In this document: in pieces, positions 1 to 10,928 of the stretch
Numbering within the stretch: the stretch's first letter is position 1
Layout of the letters: every line of letters starts with the position of its first letter
NCBI RefSeq assembly: GCF_021730395.1
Contig: NC_069369.1
Location: forward strand, 60,601,501 to 60,665,500
Source of the DNA: Mercenaria mercenaria
Taxonomy: Eukaryota; Mollusca; Bivalvia; Venerida; Veneridae
DNA: 64,000 nt
Direction: 5' to 3'
The notes under the pieces: generated by a model
Told to the model about the DNA's origin: nothing
Databases searched by the model: none
Seen by the model: the letters and a program-made list of their open reading frames with translations, nothing else
Program-made: the position numbers and the translations under genes

Positions 1-2029
1 ATAATAATTTCTATGTAGCCGCGCACTTTAATTTCACTGTAAATGTTCACCGTGCTCAAATGTAGATGATACCATACTGGTTTATGTCAAAATAAGTTTT
101 ACCACTATTGCAAAAAGTGGATGACATAACATAATTTGATATCCTTTCATGATCCTTTCAGACACGCAATGAAGAAATTTTAGTAATTTCAAAGATTTAT
201 CAGATATAATGGCGGTCAAAATATGTTTACTGTGTAAATGACAGTTTTATCATATCAGATACATTTGTATCATAATCGAAACATTGCGGCTAAATGAAAA
301 AAAAAGGAAGAGTTTTTACAATACAATGGAAAAAATGCTTTTTAATGAAAAATAGCGAAATGAATTTTGCAAACAAAAGTATTTTGCGTTTCAGTTGCTT
401 GGATCACATTACTTGTTATATGTACATAAGCTGCAGCGTCATTGCATTTGTAAAACAAAATGAGAAAAAAAAGTGTTGACAGCTGTTTTTCTAATGATAT
501 TAAGGGGACAAAAAACTTCTTGTTGAAATTTTATACTTACCATTCCTTCAAAACGTATGAGTATTTTATACTAATAAAAAGTTATGATACTAGAATAGTG
601 CTTAATTAATCCCTGTAGGTGACCCTACGGCAGGATGTAATGTATACCTCTATCGCAGTTTAACATTAAATGCGTGACAAAAAGTCTCTGAATCTTTATT
701 TCATCTTACACCTCTTCAGCCTTTAAATTTTATTTATTGATTTTCTTTTTGTATATTTTATTGTCGAAAAATGACGATATGTCTGTGCGTATGTTAAGTA
801 TGTTGATTTACGTGCCTGCCATGTGCATTATAGATCTACTCCGGTCATACTGGCCAGTCGCTTTCAGAAGAAGCTACAAGTTCTATTTCTTTTCCAGTCT
901 TCACCCTTGGGGAGATTCAACTGGCCTGCACAAAGGGAAGTGGATTCCCTTTTCACATCCCCCGCTGAATAGCTTCGAATTGGTTGCGCTATATAGCCTT
1001 GACCCCCTGTATAGTAATTAAATAGGCGTGTTAAAACGTCCCAAATAGCTATAATAAATATACAAGGATTCCCTTTTTCATTCGTGTAACATTCGGACCC
1101 CGAATTGAAATTCGCGCTCTTCGCTTTCGTCATTTCGTACTTGGACACCTACAACCGGAGCAAAAACTCCACAAGAAAAGTTTACATCCTACGTTTTCTG
1201 ACGATTTTATGTTTAATTTCCTACAATATAAATTCATTTTTTTTTTCCAAACCTAATCTGATTTCAAAGCATGGTTTAGATTCAAAATAAACGACGGATT
1301 TGTTGGTGCCAAAAGCAAAATCATTGAAACTTAATTTTTTATCATTTTAGTTTATATATATGTATTTCATTTTATCGAAATATCATTGGATGGGGAAACG
1401 GTGCGGTTTATTTCACTAATTTTGAAGAATATGAAGCGCTAAGTGCTGTTGAAGGGGTTATATGCATACACTAGGTAATGCGCGGGGTTATGTGTTTTCC
1501 CTGTTTCCAATTCATGGAACTTCATTTTGCTGTAATCATCAATTAATATCTATTTGAATGTTCTTTTCAACCAATGAGCTTTAATTCTAAGTTAACGTCA
1601 CAAATAATGTATTGATGTTTTGATACCCCTTTTGCACTTATCTCTGTGTGAGTTACACGATATCCCCCTTGTCATTGTATGAAAGAAGAACTTTTTTTAG
1701 AGAAAAATAATGCCCTTTTCAGATGAGAGCAACATTAGACGGAACTTTATAGGGAAATGGTTTGAACATTTTTACATTTAATTTTACTCGAATAAGCGCC
1801 ATCAAGAAGAATATTCTTCATACACCTCCCAAAATGTAGGTCTTGTGACCTCCATCGCAAGAGAGACACATTACAAACGGAACCACAAATCGGTATAAGT
1901 ACCCGGGGTAGATCGCGGAGTAAACGGGTAATGTTTTTTCTTTTAATTAATGTTTTTATCAAATATCCTACTTTTTTTGAGGGATCGGCCCCACAAACCC
2001 TCCTATGGGGGAGTGTGGGACACAACCTC
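1..2029. other. Intergenic stretch, nothing recognised
   Basis: AT-rich sequence with stops in all frames. The only open frames are under 100 codons, overlap one another on both strands (around 737-1,150) and resemble no family I know. No tRNA, terminal repeat or tandem array is visible. Confidence 0.5.
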
Positions 2030-2216
2030 CCTAACTAACCCCTCTGACTGTCGTCGCTTTGCCTTACCACTCAAAGTTACCCAACACACCTTCCATCCAT
2101 TAAGTCCTGAAAAACTGCTGTTTGGTGTGGCTAACTTGAACGACGCAGAAAATCAAACCATATTCAATGAAGTACAAACATATATAAAGAATACAGGTCG
2201 ATTTAAACCAACCTAA
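2030..2216 (+). pseudogene. LINE reverse-transcriptase C-terminal fragment
   Basis: A short open stretch reads CRRFALPLKVTQHTFHP, then LLFGVANLNDAENQTIF and a C-terminal YIKNTGRF before a stop. A cysteine/arginine start, an LLFG turn and a helix ending in IK-x-(S/T)-x-RF is the pattern I know from the extreme C-terminus of many aquatic-invertebrate LINE ORF2 proteins. No reverse-transcriptase core lies upstream, so this would be a severely 5'-truncated copy or a relic. The assignment rests on a weak pattern, and a chance open frame cannot be excluded. Confidence 0.35.
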
Positions 2217-2860
2217 TATTTATTTATTTCATTTGTTCCCTGTGGAGTCTTCCTATTTAAGAGAAAACGCATTTGAGGTTTGGGTGGTTGACTGGGGCCG
2301 GTCGGTGGAACTTTGTTTGGAACAGAGCAGCACATAACATTTTTCTTTTTCTTTTCATCTATAACTCAATCATTTTTTTTCTTTTTTGTTTCTTTTTATC
2401 TATCTTTCACTTGAAGATATATTCCGTCATCGGTTTAATCTAGTACGTAATAATGACGAAGTGGGGAGGACTGTTTATAATGTTGACATAACTTTAAGTC
2501 CAACCCATTTGCTGTTCTTTTCATTTCAATATATGATAATTTATTATGTATGTTATGTATATATGTAGAAATGAAAATTATATGCAATAAAATTTGATTA
2601 AACTAAATTTACCCAACAACCATAAACAAACGCGCGTACTCAATTGCCTCGGTAAAATTTAGTCTTTCGCTACGGCTATGGACATGTTCTAAAACTAGCA
2701 CCGGGGCTTTGAATTAAGGCCCCTTTTATCATATACTCGTATAGTACACTAATTACTTAACTGGAACACATCCAGTCTAGATCTAGGATAAAGATGTAAA
2801 AAAAAAAAAAAGAAATAAAATAAAAAAAAAATGGCAAAATTATGTCGATTCACGGGCGTA
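2217..2860. other. Non-coding stretch with an A-rich tract
   Basis: AT-rich, with pyrimidine runs near 2,340-2,400 and an A-rich tract at about 2,797-2,832. The A-rich tract may be the decayed tail of a retroposed sequence. No gene seen. Confidence 0.4.
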
Positions 2861-2864
2861 CTGG

Positions 2865-3075
2865 CGTATAGGTAGCTACGCGCCTGGAGGATAGTGTTAG
2901 GACAGGTCAGCCCGGTGTCAGTATAATGTGACTGGGTTGGGTATCATGTTACGTGTCTACGGCGTGATATTTCAGTGAGGCAGCACTATAAAGTTGGGCA
3001 CTGTGACCACTGCTATATATAATTAGACACCGTCGTTTATATGACTGAAAGATTGTTGAAACACGCACGCAATTA
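2865..3075 (+). repeat. SINE-type dispersed repeat fragment
   Basis: The block runs from the gapped GGCGTACTGGCGTATAGG region through GTCAGCCCGGTGTCAG and CAGTGAGGCAGCACTATAAA to GACACCGTCGTTTATATGAC. I recognise this order as a dispersed repeat common in bivalve transcripts and introns, where it normally ends in a CGTTAAACCC-type tail. Here the tail is lost. No internal pol III boxes are clear, so it may be only the 3' body of the SINE. Confidence 0.35.
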
Positions 3076-3079
3076 ACTC

Positions 3080-3910
3080 ATGAATATGTATGTAAATCAT
3101 TCTGTTCCTGAATCTGAAGCTCCTAAAAAAAGTATCATCACCATACTTTTGATCTTGAAACTACTGAAATGCTGTCGGACAATCCGTCTTTTCACCGCCT
3201 TGACGAAGCTGCAATTCACTCTATTGATGCAGCCTTTAAAGATTCTTTTCAGGGCAGAAGTTTGTGCGATTCTAAAACTCAACGATAGAATCTATTGTTT
3301 AGGGAGTGGTCGATGGTCTATAATCACAAATCAATTCCTTACAAGCGCAAAATCAAGCCATTCAGTCTGAAAATTCTGATTTGCTCCTACGCCTTGAACT
3401 CCTAGAAGATAAAGCTATTGCTGCGGGACAGTATAATAGGCGTGATAATGTATGTATTTTTGGAGTGCAAGAAGATGCGAAGGAAAATACGGACCAGCAT
3501 GTCTTAGATATTGCAACGGCTGTTGGTTTTGATCTCAGCTGACAATTAAGAATTAGCTGTTTCTCATCGCGTTGGAATCCCAGATCATCTGATAAACCAC
3601 GTGATATTCTGGTTGAATTTACGTCACGTCGCTCAAGAGATAAACTTCTTAGAAAACGTTCCCTACTAAAATCAAAGGCTATGAGGGTATTTTCGTAAAG
3701 GAGGACCTCACCAAATACAGATCTGAGCTGCTTTTCGAAGCCCGTCAACTGGTTAAAGGTAAGCTTGATCTACTAATGAAACAATTCTGGTAAAATTCAC
3801 TCAAAACAAAACAGTTAGACTCCACAGAATCCACTCCAAGCGTGACATCACACAGTCCCTTTCATACACTGTAGCAGAAAACAGCGATGTCTCCTCAAAT
3901 GTCGGCTAGT
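3080..3910 (+). pseudogene. LINE ORF1 relic
   Basis: Fragments in shifting frames read YNRRDNVCIFGVQED, SSDKPRDILVEFTSRRSRDK and, in another frame, EGIFVKEDLTKYRSELLFEA followed by RQLVKG. This is the order seen in the C-terminal half of LINE ORF1 (an RRM/CTD-like nucleic-acid binding protein): RR-N-hydrophobic-x-G, then an R-x-I-L-V-x-F strand, then FVxEDLTxxR. A stop after VGFDLS and at least two frame changes make it non-coding. No matching ORF2 lies next to it. It could instead belong to another family with the same ORF1 fold. Confidence 0.45.
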
Positions 3911-5895
3911 TTATATTCCCCGATATAATGGCACAATTTTGTATAACTGAAGTAGAACAATCACAAACTTTTCGTGGATTACCTGTATTGCAAGTTGTTC
4001 AATGTCATTGGGTCAAAATTGGTACTTAGTGGTATGGTATGCACTGAATATAATAATATGAATATTAGCTAAAATATGTTTTGACTGTAATGCACTTAGC
4101 TGTACTTTTTTGCACGTAAATATTTTATGAGATGTGAATTTACTGTAATGCATTGAAATAAAAACATACTATGAATAACTTCTAACTTACATTTTATTTA
4201 AATTAATTCAGTGTTAATTACCATGCTGCAGTTAACAATTCAGAACAAAAATGCCCACTGAAAATGATAAAATGAATTACTTTTTATTCAGAAAAAAGTT
4301 TTTTTTTTTTGCATATCACCAGACTTCATTTGACACTGACCGTTCCAAGGCGGTGATCCACTGTGTTCCTTTATTTGTTTGTTTTGTCCTTGTGTGTTTG
4401 CTTTGTGTGTGGTGTGCGTGTATGTGTTTGCGTTGGTCGTGTGCGCGTCCGCGTGCTGAGTTTACGGTTGGGGAGGCTGCGTTTTTAGAACGTGGCTTTC
4501 CCTGTTGGATATGCATCATTGTTTTCATTACCTATTGGAAACTACGCCCATTTCATGATACACTTTTCTCATTATTTTCACTATCTAGAATTATTCTCTA
4601 TTAAACATTATACTATCATAGGTTTGTGTGAATTATATGCTTCTGAATATCCCATCCTTTTAATGCCCCAAATTTTATACTCGACAGATATAATTTGACT
4701 GCATATGCTCTAACCAATACGCTGATAAACATAAATAGATTACCCTACTTTTTGTAATTAAAAGCATTTATTCTATTTCGATTTTCGCGCTGAAGATCAG
4801 CTCTAAAATCTAAATGTGTGCTTAAGATTGTTCAGTTATGTTGTCAAACATTGAAATGTATGTACAGTTCATTCAGCCAATATGACTAAACACCTTTAAC
4901 AGAGATATAAGTAGTGTTATTCCACTTTACTGTTTTTTCTTGCATCTGTCGTTTGAAATGTTCTTTTTCATACATGACTGCTATCCAGTTAAGTTCAGTG
5001 TGGAAGTTATTCATTTATTTGAACCTTTTTTATGATATTAAATAGTCAATAGAATTCTTCTTGTCCATGTGAAACACTCCAAACAAAATATGTATTGATG
5101 TAGAACTATTTTAATATGTGTATATTTTAACTATGTAGCATATAAGCGTTTAGCAGAATATTCTTTTTTCTATGTCCTTTTTTCAAAACAGTTAACATTG
5201 TTTTTCATATCACTTTTCACATATCCTCCAATTTTCAATGAGATTGTATGTGAAGAGCATAATGAAATAAACAAAGATTATAACTTGTGATGTTCATTAA
5301 CACCTGGATAGAATATCAAGTTGAAATAAGGAATGCCGGGACCATTACAGTCACTAATGATTTCATTTATTTGATGTTTAAAAGGCCTGTCATTTGTGGA
5401 CACATTCGTTTTATTAATGCTAAAATTTCTTTCAATTGAAATAAAGGTTTGTCAATGCATGTATGAATTACAGCCCAAACTAGATCTGACTTGGACCCCC
5501 GAATGTGACCTGAACCGTTGCATGGTCCAAGGTATTGCACATGATACACTGACTCATTGAGGCTTATATTTCCGTATTTCTGCTATAGAAAAGGTTGCAA
5601 CATGAATGCTGAACAAGGTCGCATACACAAACGTACCGCTCTGTCTTTTTGACAAAATTTCTGTTTGGACTAAAAATGGAAGAATATTTATCACATGGCA
5701 GTCAGTCTCATACTTTTGATACATTATTTGATCGAAGCATACAAACGATAAAGGTTACAAAATATATATGATTAAAATATCAGAACGATTTATATATTCT
5801 ATATACATTGTACAGTTAATACCATTCATAGAAAACTATTAACAGGTAAGGTATTTTTTTTCCATCGCGTTGTGAAACAATTTACCGTACCTTTG
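3911..5895. other. Non-coding stretch, nothing firm
   Basis: AT-rich sequence with a T tract near 4,300 and a GT-rich block at about 4,370-4,500. Open frames here are short and follow the base bias. No terminal repeats or tRNA boxes seen. Confidence 0.4.
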
Positions 5896-6115
5896 TAGAG
5901 CTTTCGAGTGAGCATAATTTAAGAACAGTTAAAACCAGTTATATCTTATCACCAGAAATATGCTGGTGCTCAGTTTTACATCTGGGTCTGTTGAGGCGAT
6001 CATGAATTGCCTTGCTGGGGGACACACCGCAGTGGGATAGGCCAGGATTCAAAGGTCCTTCATCTCCGAATGAAAGCGTCTTCACTGTCGGCCATGCGTC
6101 CATTTTATGGTTAAA
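5896..6115 (-). repeat. tRNA-derived SINE, copy 1
   Basis: This block is a diverged copy of the one at 23,131-23,385, in the same orientation: both start TGTAGAGCTTT, carry ACACACCGCA(A/G)TGGGA, and then a GCCAGGA(A)TC box. Read on the minus strand the block starts with a tRNA-like head. In this copy the B box has decayed to TTTGAATCCTGGCC. Conservation of order over more than 200 bp between the two copies supports a SINE family. Confidence 0.55.
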
Positions 6116-6967
6116 CGGAAAGAGAAAATATCGGGCTTTTAAAGTAGGTTTTATAGAAGCTCTAGTGGTTTTTATTCGGAGGTTTTCTGAGTACTTCAGT
6201 CCTTGTAAAAATGACCTGGAACATTTTTGCAATGACCGAAATGACTACAGTATCCGCTACGGGGCCGTTTTCGTGTTAATTGTATCGTTATGGTCGATCA
6301 GATATGTTTGTGCATCTTTCTCCTGGATGGTAGCAGATTTAAAGATATCTACAACAATGACAATATTATGACGAAAAACATGTTTGTTCCTTTAAAAACG
6401 TCTGTCAGAAAATTGATTTTTTTTTCAAAACGAGCACATGGTATAATGTTGCTTTTATGCTAACAAAGATATCTCTAATAATTATAACATTCACCAACAG
6501 ATACATCTGAAGTCAAAAATTGAATTTTTAAATTTTTATATCCAAGTGTACGTATTTACGGTTTGTCGAAAGTTTCAAACTGAATTTAAATCCCATGCTG
6601 GCATTTTGTCAATCTAATGCATTCACTAGGTAAAATTAGTTCGGCCTGATTCCACAGCCTTGGTAGCAAGTTATTCTGGGTCAGCGACCATAACCAATAT
6701 GTCACAGAAGTCCCGCTTGTCGGTGTTACATACAATCTCCAATCACATTGCTTTGAATCGGCCACTAAAAATATTTTCACAAGCCAAACATGGCTGAAGC
6801 ATATGCCAATGGTTTTAGCTGTAATACAATTTTGGCTGTCGCCAGTTAAATCTTTTATGAGGATATAAATATATAATTAATATTTAGGCCTGTATAATAA
6901 GTGTCGTGTCATGACCTGTGAATTTCAATTTGCTAACTGCTAAGACAAACATTTGCCCGTTTTGTTT
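6116..6967. other. Non-coding stretch, nothing recognised
   Basis: Low-complexity AT-rich sequence. A short open frame at 6,012-6,371 begins inside the SINE and is not credible as a gene. Confidence 0.4.
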
Positions 6968-7985
6968 TAGCTCATCTGAGCACAAAGTGCTCGGGTGAGC
7001 TATTGTGATCGCTCACCGTTCGACGTCCGTCCGTCCGTCCATACTTCACTTAAACAACATCTCCTCTGAAACCATTTAGTGGAAGTTGAGGAAACTTGGC
7101 CTGGATATTCCTCGGGTGGTCCACTTCCAAAGTTGTTCAAAGAATTGAATTCCACACAGAACTCTGGTTGTCATGGCAACCAAAAGGAAAAACTTTAAAA
7201 CTCTTCTGGTCAAAAACGGCAAGGCGTAGAGCCTCGATATATGGTATGTGACATCATCTAATGGTCCTCTATGAGGAATGTTCAAATTATGACCCTTGGG
7301 GGAAAAGAGGCCTCGCCCCGGAGGTCCCAAGTTTTACATAGACTTACATAGGAAAAATCTTTAAAAATCATCTTGTCTGAAACTGCAAGGCCTAGGCTTT
7401 TGATATTTAGTATGTTGCATTGCCTAGTGGTCTTCTACTAAAATTGTTCAAATTATGCCACTGGGTTGAAAAGAGGCCCTGCCCTGGGTGTCCTAAGTTT
7501 TACATAGACTTATATAGGAAATAACTTTAAAAATCTTCTTGTCTGAAAGTTCATGGCGCAAGCCTTTGATATTTGGTATATAGCATTGGCTAGTGGTTCT
7601 CTACCAAGATTGTTCAAATTATGCCCATGGGGTGAAAAGAGGCACCGCCCCGGCGGTCACTTGTATATGAGTTTTTATTGGAAAAAAATACTTCAAAAAA
7701 TTTCTATCATATTTCCCAGACTGTTTAATTATAATTACCCGATGACCCCAAGTATTAGGGGTCACTTGACTGTGACCTTGACCTATGACCCACTTTCTTG
7801 TTTTTTTTAAGATACAGCTTTGAAATTGGAGGGCATATACAGTTTTTTACACTGATCTTAACACTGACTTTCAGTGATCATGAATGTGATCTACTGACCT
7901 ACTTTCTTAATATTTTAGCATCAGTTTGACATTTGAAACATGTATCTCATATTACTCAGGTGAGTGATCCAGGGTCATCATGACC
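6968..7985 (+). repeat. Composite tandem-repeat element, copy A
   Basis: It opens with TTTAGCTCATCTGAGCACAA, a CGTCCGTCCGTCCGTCC run, and then about four units of roughly 150 bp. Each unit carries a line such as CAAATTATGCCACTGGG, GAAAAGAGGCC and ACATAGACTTATATAGG. It closes near GGGTCATCATGACCC. The same architecture appears in reverse orientation at 44,497-46,317. Elements with GAGCTCACC-type ends and internal GTGACCTTGACC-rich units are very common in bivalve genomes; no transposase is present. I see it as a non-autonomous dispersed element, class undecided. Confidence 0.6.
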
Positions 7986-7989
7986 CTTT

Positions 7990-9975
7990 TGTTATCCCCC
8001 GACGAAAGTCGGAGGGATAGAGTTTTGGCGTTGTTTCCGTCCGTCCGCGCCCGCTAAATGAATGGTTAAGTGACTGCATAACGGTACTTTCTCTTTGATG
8101 TCATTCATTCCGTTCTGTTTATGTGACCTTTTTCTTTTTATGTGACTGTTAGAACAATAGAGAGAACAATGGGGGTGTCACATAAATACCGTTTCGTTAG
8201 AACCATCGTCCTTCCGTCCGTCCGTCCGGAGCCATATCTAGGAAATGGTTGGGAATATTTATTTAAAACTTCATATACATGTTCACCACTATGAGTTCTT
8301 GCGGCCCGTCAAGTTTCAGTCAGATTGCCCAAGTAACACCAGAGTTATGGCCCTTAGAAGTTTCTAGTGTTAACTATATAGGGTACTATAAATATGGCAA
8401 TTTCTGCATCATAACTTTTGATATATTTGACCTAGAACTATGAAACTTAAACAGAATTTAGATCACCATAATGTGGTTGTGTACACACAATTTCATTCGG
8501 ATTTGTATGTAAATTAAGAGTTATTGCCCTTTAATTGTATAAAAATCCACATATTTGTACATAACAAACTTACCATTTGGTAGAATTTCATTAAATTTCT
8601 TTCATTCTTTTCCATGAACATTTATTGTAAACATGTGAAGTTGTGTACCCACACCTGGTCACCACCTTACCTTGATCACCCCCCCCCCCAATCCCCCGAC
8701 AACTCCCCCCCCCCCCCCCCAAAAAAAAAATCATTCCTTATTTTAGATTATTTTCAAACAAACTTCATACACATGTTCACCACTATGAGGTTATGGGCCC
8801 ATCAAGTTTCAGACAGATTGCCCAAGTAACATCAGAGTTATGGCCCTTAAGAATTTCTAGTGTTAACTATATAGGGTACTATAGATCTATAGATATGGCA
8901 ATTTCTGCATCATAACTTTTGATATATTTTACCTAGAACTATGAAACTTTAACAGAATTTAGAGCACTATAATATGGTTGTGCACAGACAATTTTGTACT
9001 GATTTCTTATGTAACTTCAGAGTTATTGCCCTTTAATTGTCTAAAAATCCACATATTTGTACATAACAAACTTACCATTTGGCAGAATTTCATTAAATTT
9101 CTTTCATTCTTTTCTGTGAACATTTATTATAAACATGTGAAGTTGCGCACCCACACCTGGTCACCCAATTGCCTTGGTCACACCCCCCCCCCCCCCCCCC
9201 CCCACCCCCCCCCCCCCCCCCCCCCCGACAGAATTTTTTTTTTTCATTTCTTATTTTAGATTTTTTTCAAACCTTCCAAGTTGTACCATTCCCCCACCTC
9301 ACTTCTCCACCCAGTCATGCCCACCACTGATCATGCATCCTCTGCCAACCCCCTCCCCCCCACCCCCACCCACCCTTTTACCCTTATTTTTTTTTTTCAT
9401 TTTTAATTTTCAATCAATATTTATAATCAACATGTGAAATTTTGTTTCCTCTCCCGTTCCCCTGCACCCCCACCCCCTAAAAAAATAAATATATTTATAT
9501 ATCTATAAATATACATATATATATTTCCATTCCTTTTTTTAAATGTTCAAACCTTCAACATGTTAAGTTGTGACTGCACAAACCTTGCCCTCAGCCATGT
9601 TCAAGATATCTTACCTGTGTTCTCTTAAGGACATCAGTCTGTTCTTTTCAGTTCAAATGTATATGTTAAACAACAACACCTGGTGCCAAACCACTCAAAG
9701 ACAATATTTCGTTCCAGTTAAACTTCAAGCTCACATTTCAATTAACTGCATTTAATTTTAAAAGCTAAGCTTATTACAGTAAGCATATCCCATTCAAAAT
9801 AAATTCTTTAGTCAGGATCAAAGTATCATACATTTATTATGTACTCTTTAATTAAACATTTGTTTTCTGTTAAATTGATTTTGACTAATGAAATTATTTG
9901 CTTCTTATTAACATCCTTAACTTTTTGCCGGATATATCTTTTTGCCATTCCTCACCACATACCCTTTCGGCGGGG
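7990..9975. repeat. Composite repeat with TTATCCCCCGACGAAAG end
   Basis: The left end reads TTATCCCCCGACGAAAG and the right end near 9,962-9,976 reads CTTTCGGCGGGGGATA, an imperfect inverted pair. Inside, a unit of about 485-540 bp is present twice (about 8,220-8,750 and 8,755-9,240). Both copies share CACTATGAG, CAGATTGCCCAAGTAAC, AGAGTTATGGCCCTTA and ACACCTGGTCACC, and each ends in a poly-C run. A third, shorter part (9,270-9,560) is C-rich and lower in similarity. Proline-rich open frames over the C runs are composition artefacts. Confidence 0.6.
9180..9242. repeat. Poly-C / poly-T compound tract
   Basis: More than 40 nearly unbroken C residues, broken once by an A near 9,203, followed by GACAGAA and a run of T. 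A shorter sister tract (C run, then A run) lies at about 8,677-8,730. The minus strand is a long G run able to form G-quadruplexes. Exact length is unreliable in any assembly. Confidence 0.85.
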
Positions 9976-9976
9976 G

Positions 9977-10752
9977 ATACCAATTCATCGAATTTGCTTG
10001 TTTTTATTTGTTTTAAGTCATTCTCGGGAAAGAGACCTGCCAATCGTAGAACTACCAATTGCTAACGATTATAAACTGACTGCTATATGGAGTAATATAC
10101 ATGTATGTAAATAATAACATGCATACTATGAGTGTAAAGCTTGAAGAAATATGTCAAGTATCCGCATTGGCAAAATTATAAAACATCACAACTAACTGAT
10201 ATTTCTGAATGAATTTATGGACAAGCACACGGTTAAAAATTTCTACTAAGACTGCAATCGTAATTTTCCAATCGATAGGAGAGCGTGAGAAGTCACCTAA
10301 CGTCATCAACAGGTCGACCATACAGACATTTTATCTGTATCTAGAATAAGAGGGAGAGAGAAAAGTGCATATAAATGAAGAACTGCGGTAAATATGCTTC
10401 TTTCGCTTTCATCCTCGATATATTGTTGATGGGGAAGCAAGTAAACTAAAAATGCGTGTTTTATTATATATTTATTTAACAATATGTCATTACTGATCAA
10501 CACGTCAGGTCAAAACACGATTAATAGCACAGACTGCCACATCGAGACTTTTCTGAAAATGAGAATGTTGCTGATAGTCGTGTTGGGTCGAAAATGTAAG
10601 AATAGTGACGAGAACATCGGCCTGAGATTTTGGAAAGAGTCTGGCTCGCACGTTTGCATTAAACTGCCCGACAACTATCGGTATCATGGCATATGCTATA
10701 TGGTAATAACATCAGAGAACAGCTGATCGGTTCTTAAGACCGATACGTTATT
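9977..10752. other. 3' flank of the lyase gene
   Basis: No separate gene seen. On the minus strand the lyase transcript would run through here after its stop. The nearest AATAAA-type signal on that strand lies at about 10,470-10,478, inside TAAATAAATATATAATAAAA, and is a possible polyadenylation signal. Confidence 0.35.
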
Positions 10753-10928
10753 TCAACAGTTTTCATGAAACCCATTTCTCTCTGCAAAAACGTCCAAGAT
10801 GACGTCATCAATCCTTCCATCTTTGATTGCGTTAAAAATATCATCAATCCAGTTGTCCATTGGTCCCTGTCCATGGTAGAAGGGTATTCCCAATGTCTGC
10901 CGAACGAAGGTATACAGACGACGAGTTC
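10753..10928 (-). CDS. Lyase C-terminal exon
   Basis: After the acceptor at 10,929-10,930 the frame reads TRRLYTFVRQTLGIPFY, HGQGPMDNWIDDIF and NAIKDGRIDDVILDVF, ending FHENC and a TGA at 10,753-10,755. The R-x-LY-x-FVR-x-x-LG-x-P-hydrophobic pattern is that of the C-terminal segment of PAL/TAL/HAL proteins. The intron between the exons is 325 bp. A longer open frame over the same bases (from 10,955) is in the wrong frame and resembles nothing. Confidence 0.85.

Noticed and set aside
737-1148. Overlapping open frames of 94 codons on both strands
   Set aside because: No family resemblance, antisense to one another, and typical of chance in this composition.
4251-4604. Open frame of 117 codons rich in Cys, Val and Leu
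   Set aside because: It follows a GT-rich low-complexity block (4,370-4,500); the hydrophobic look comes from base bias.
9174-9437. Proline-rich open frames
   Set aside because: They are translations of poly-C runs.
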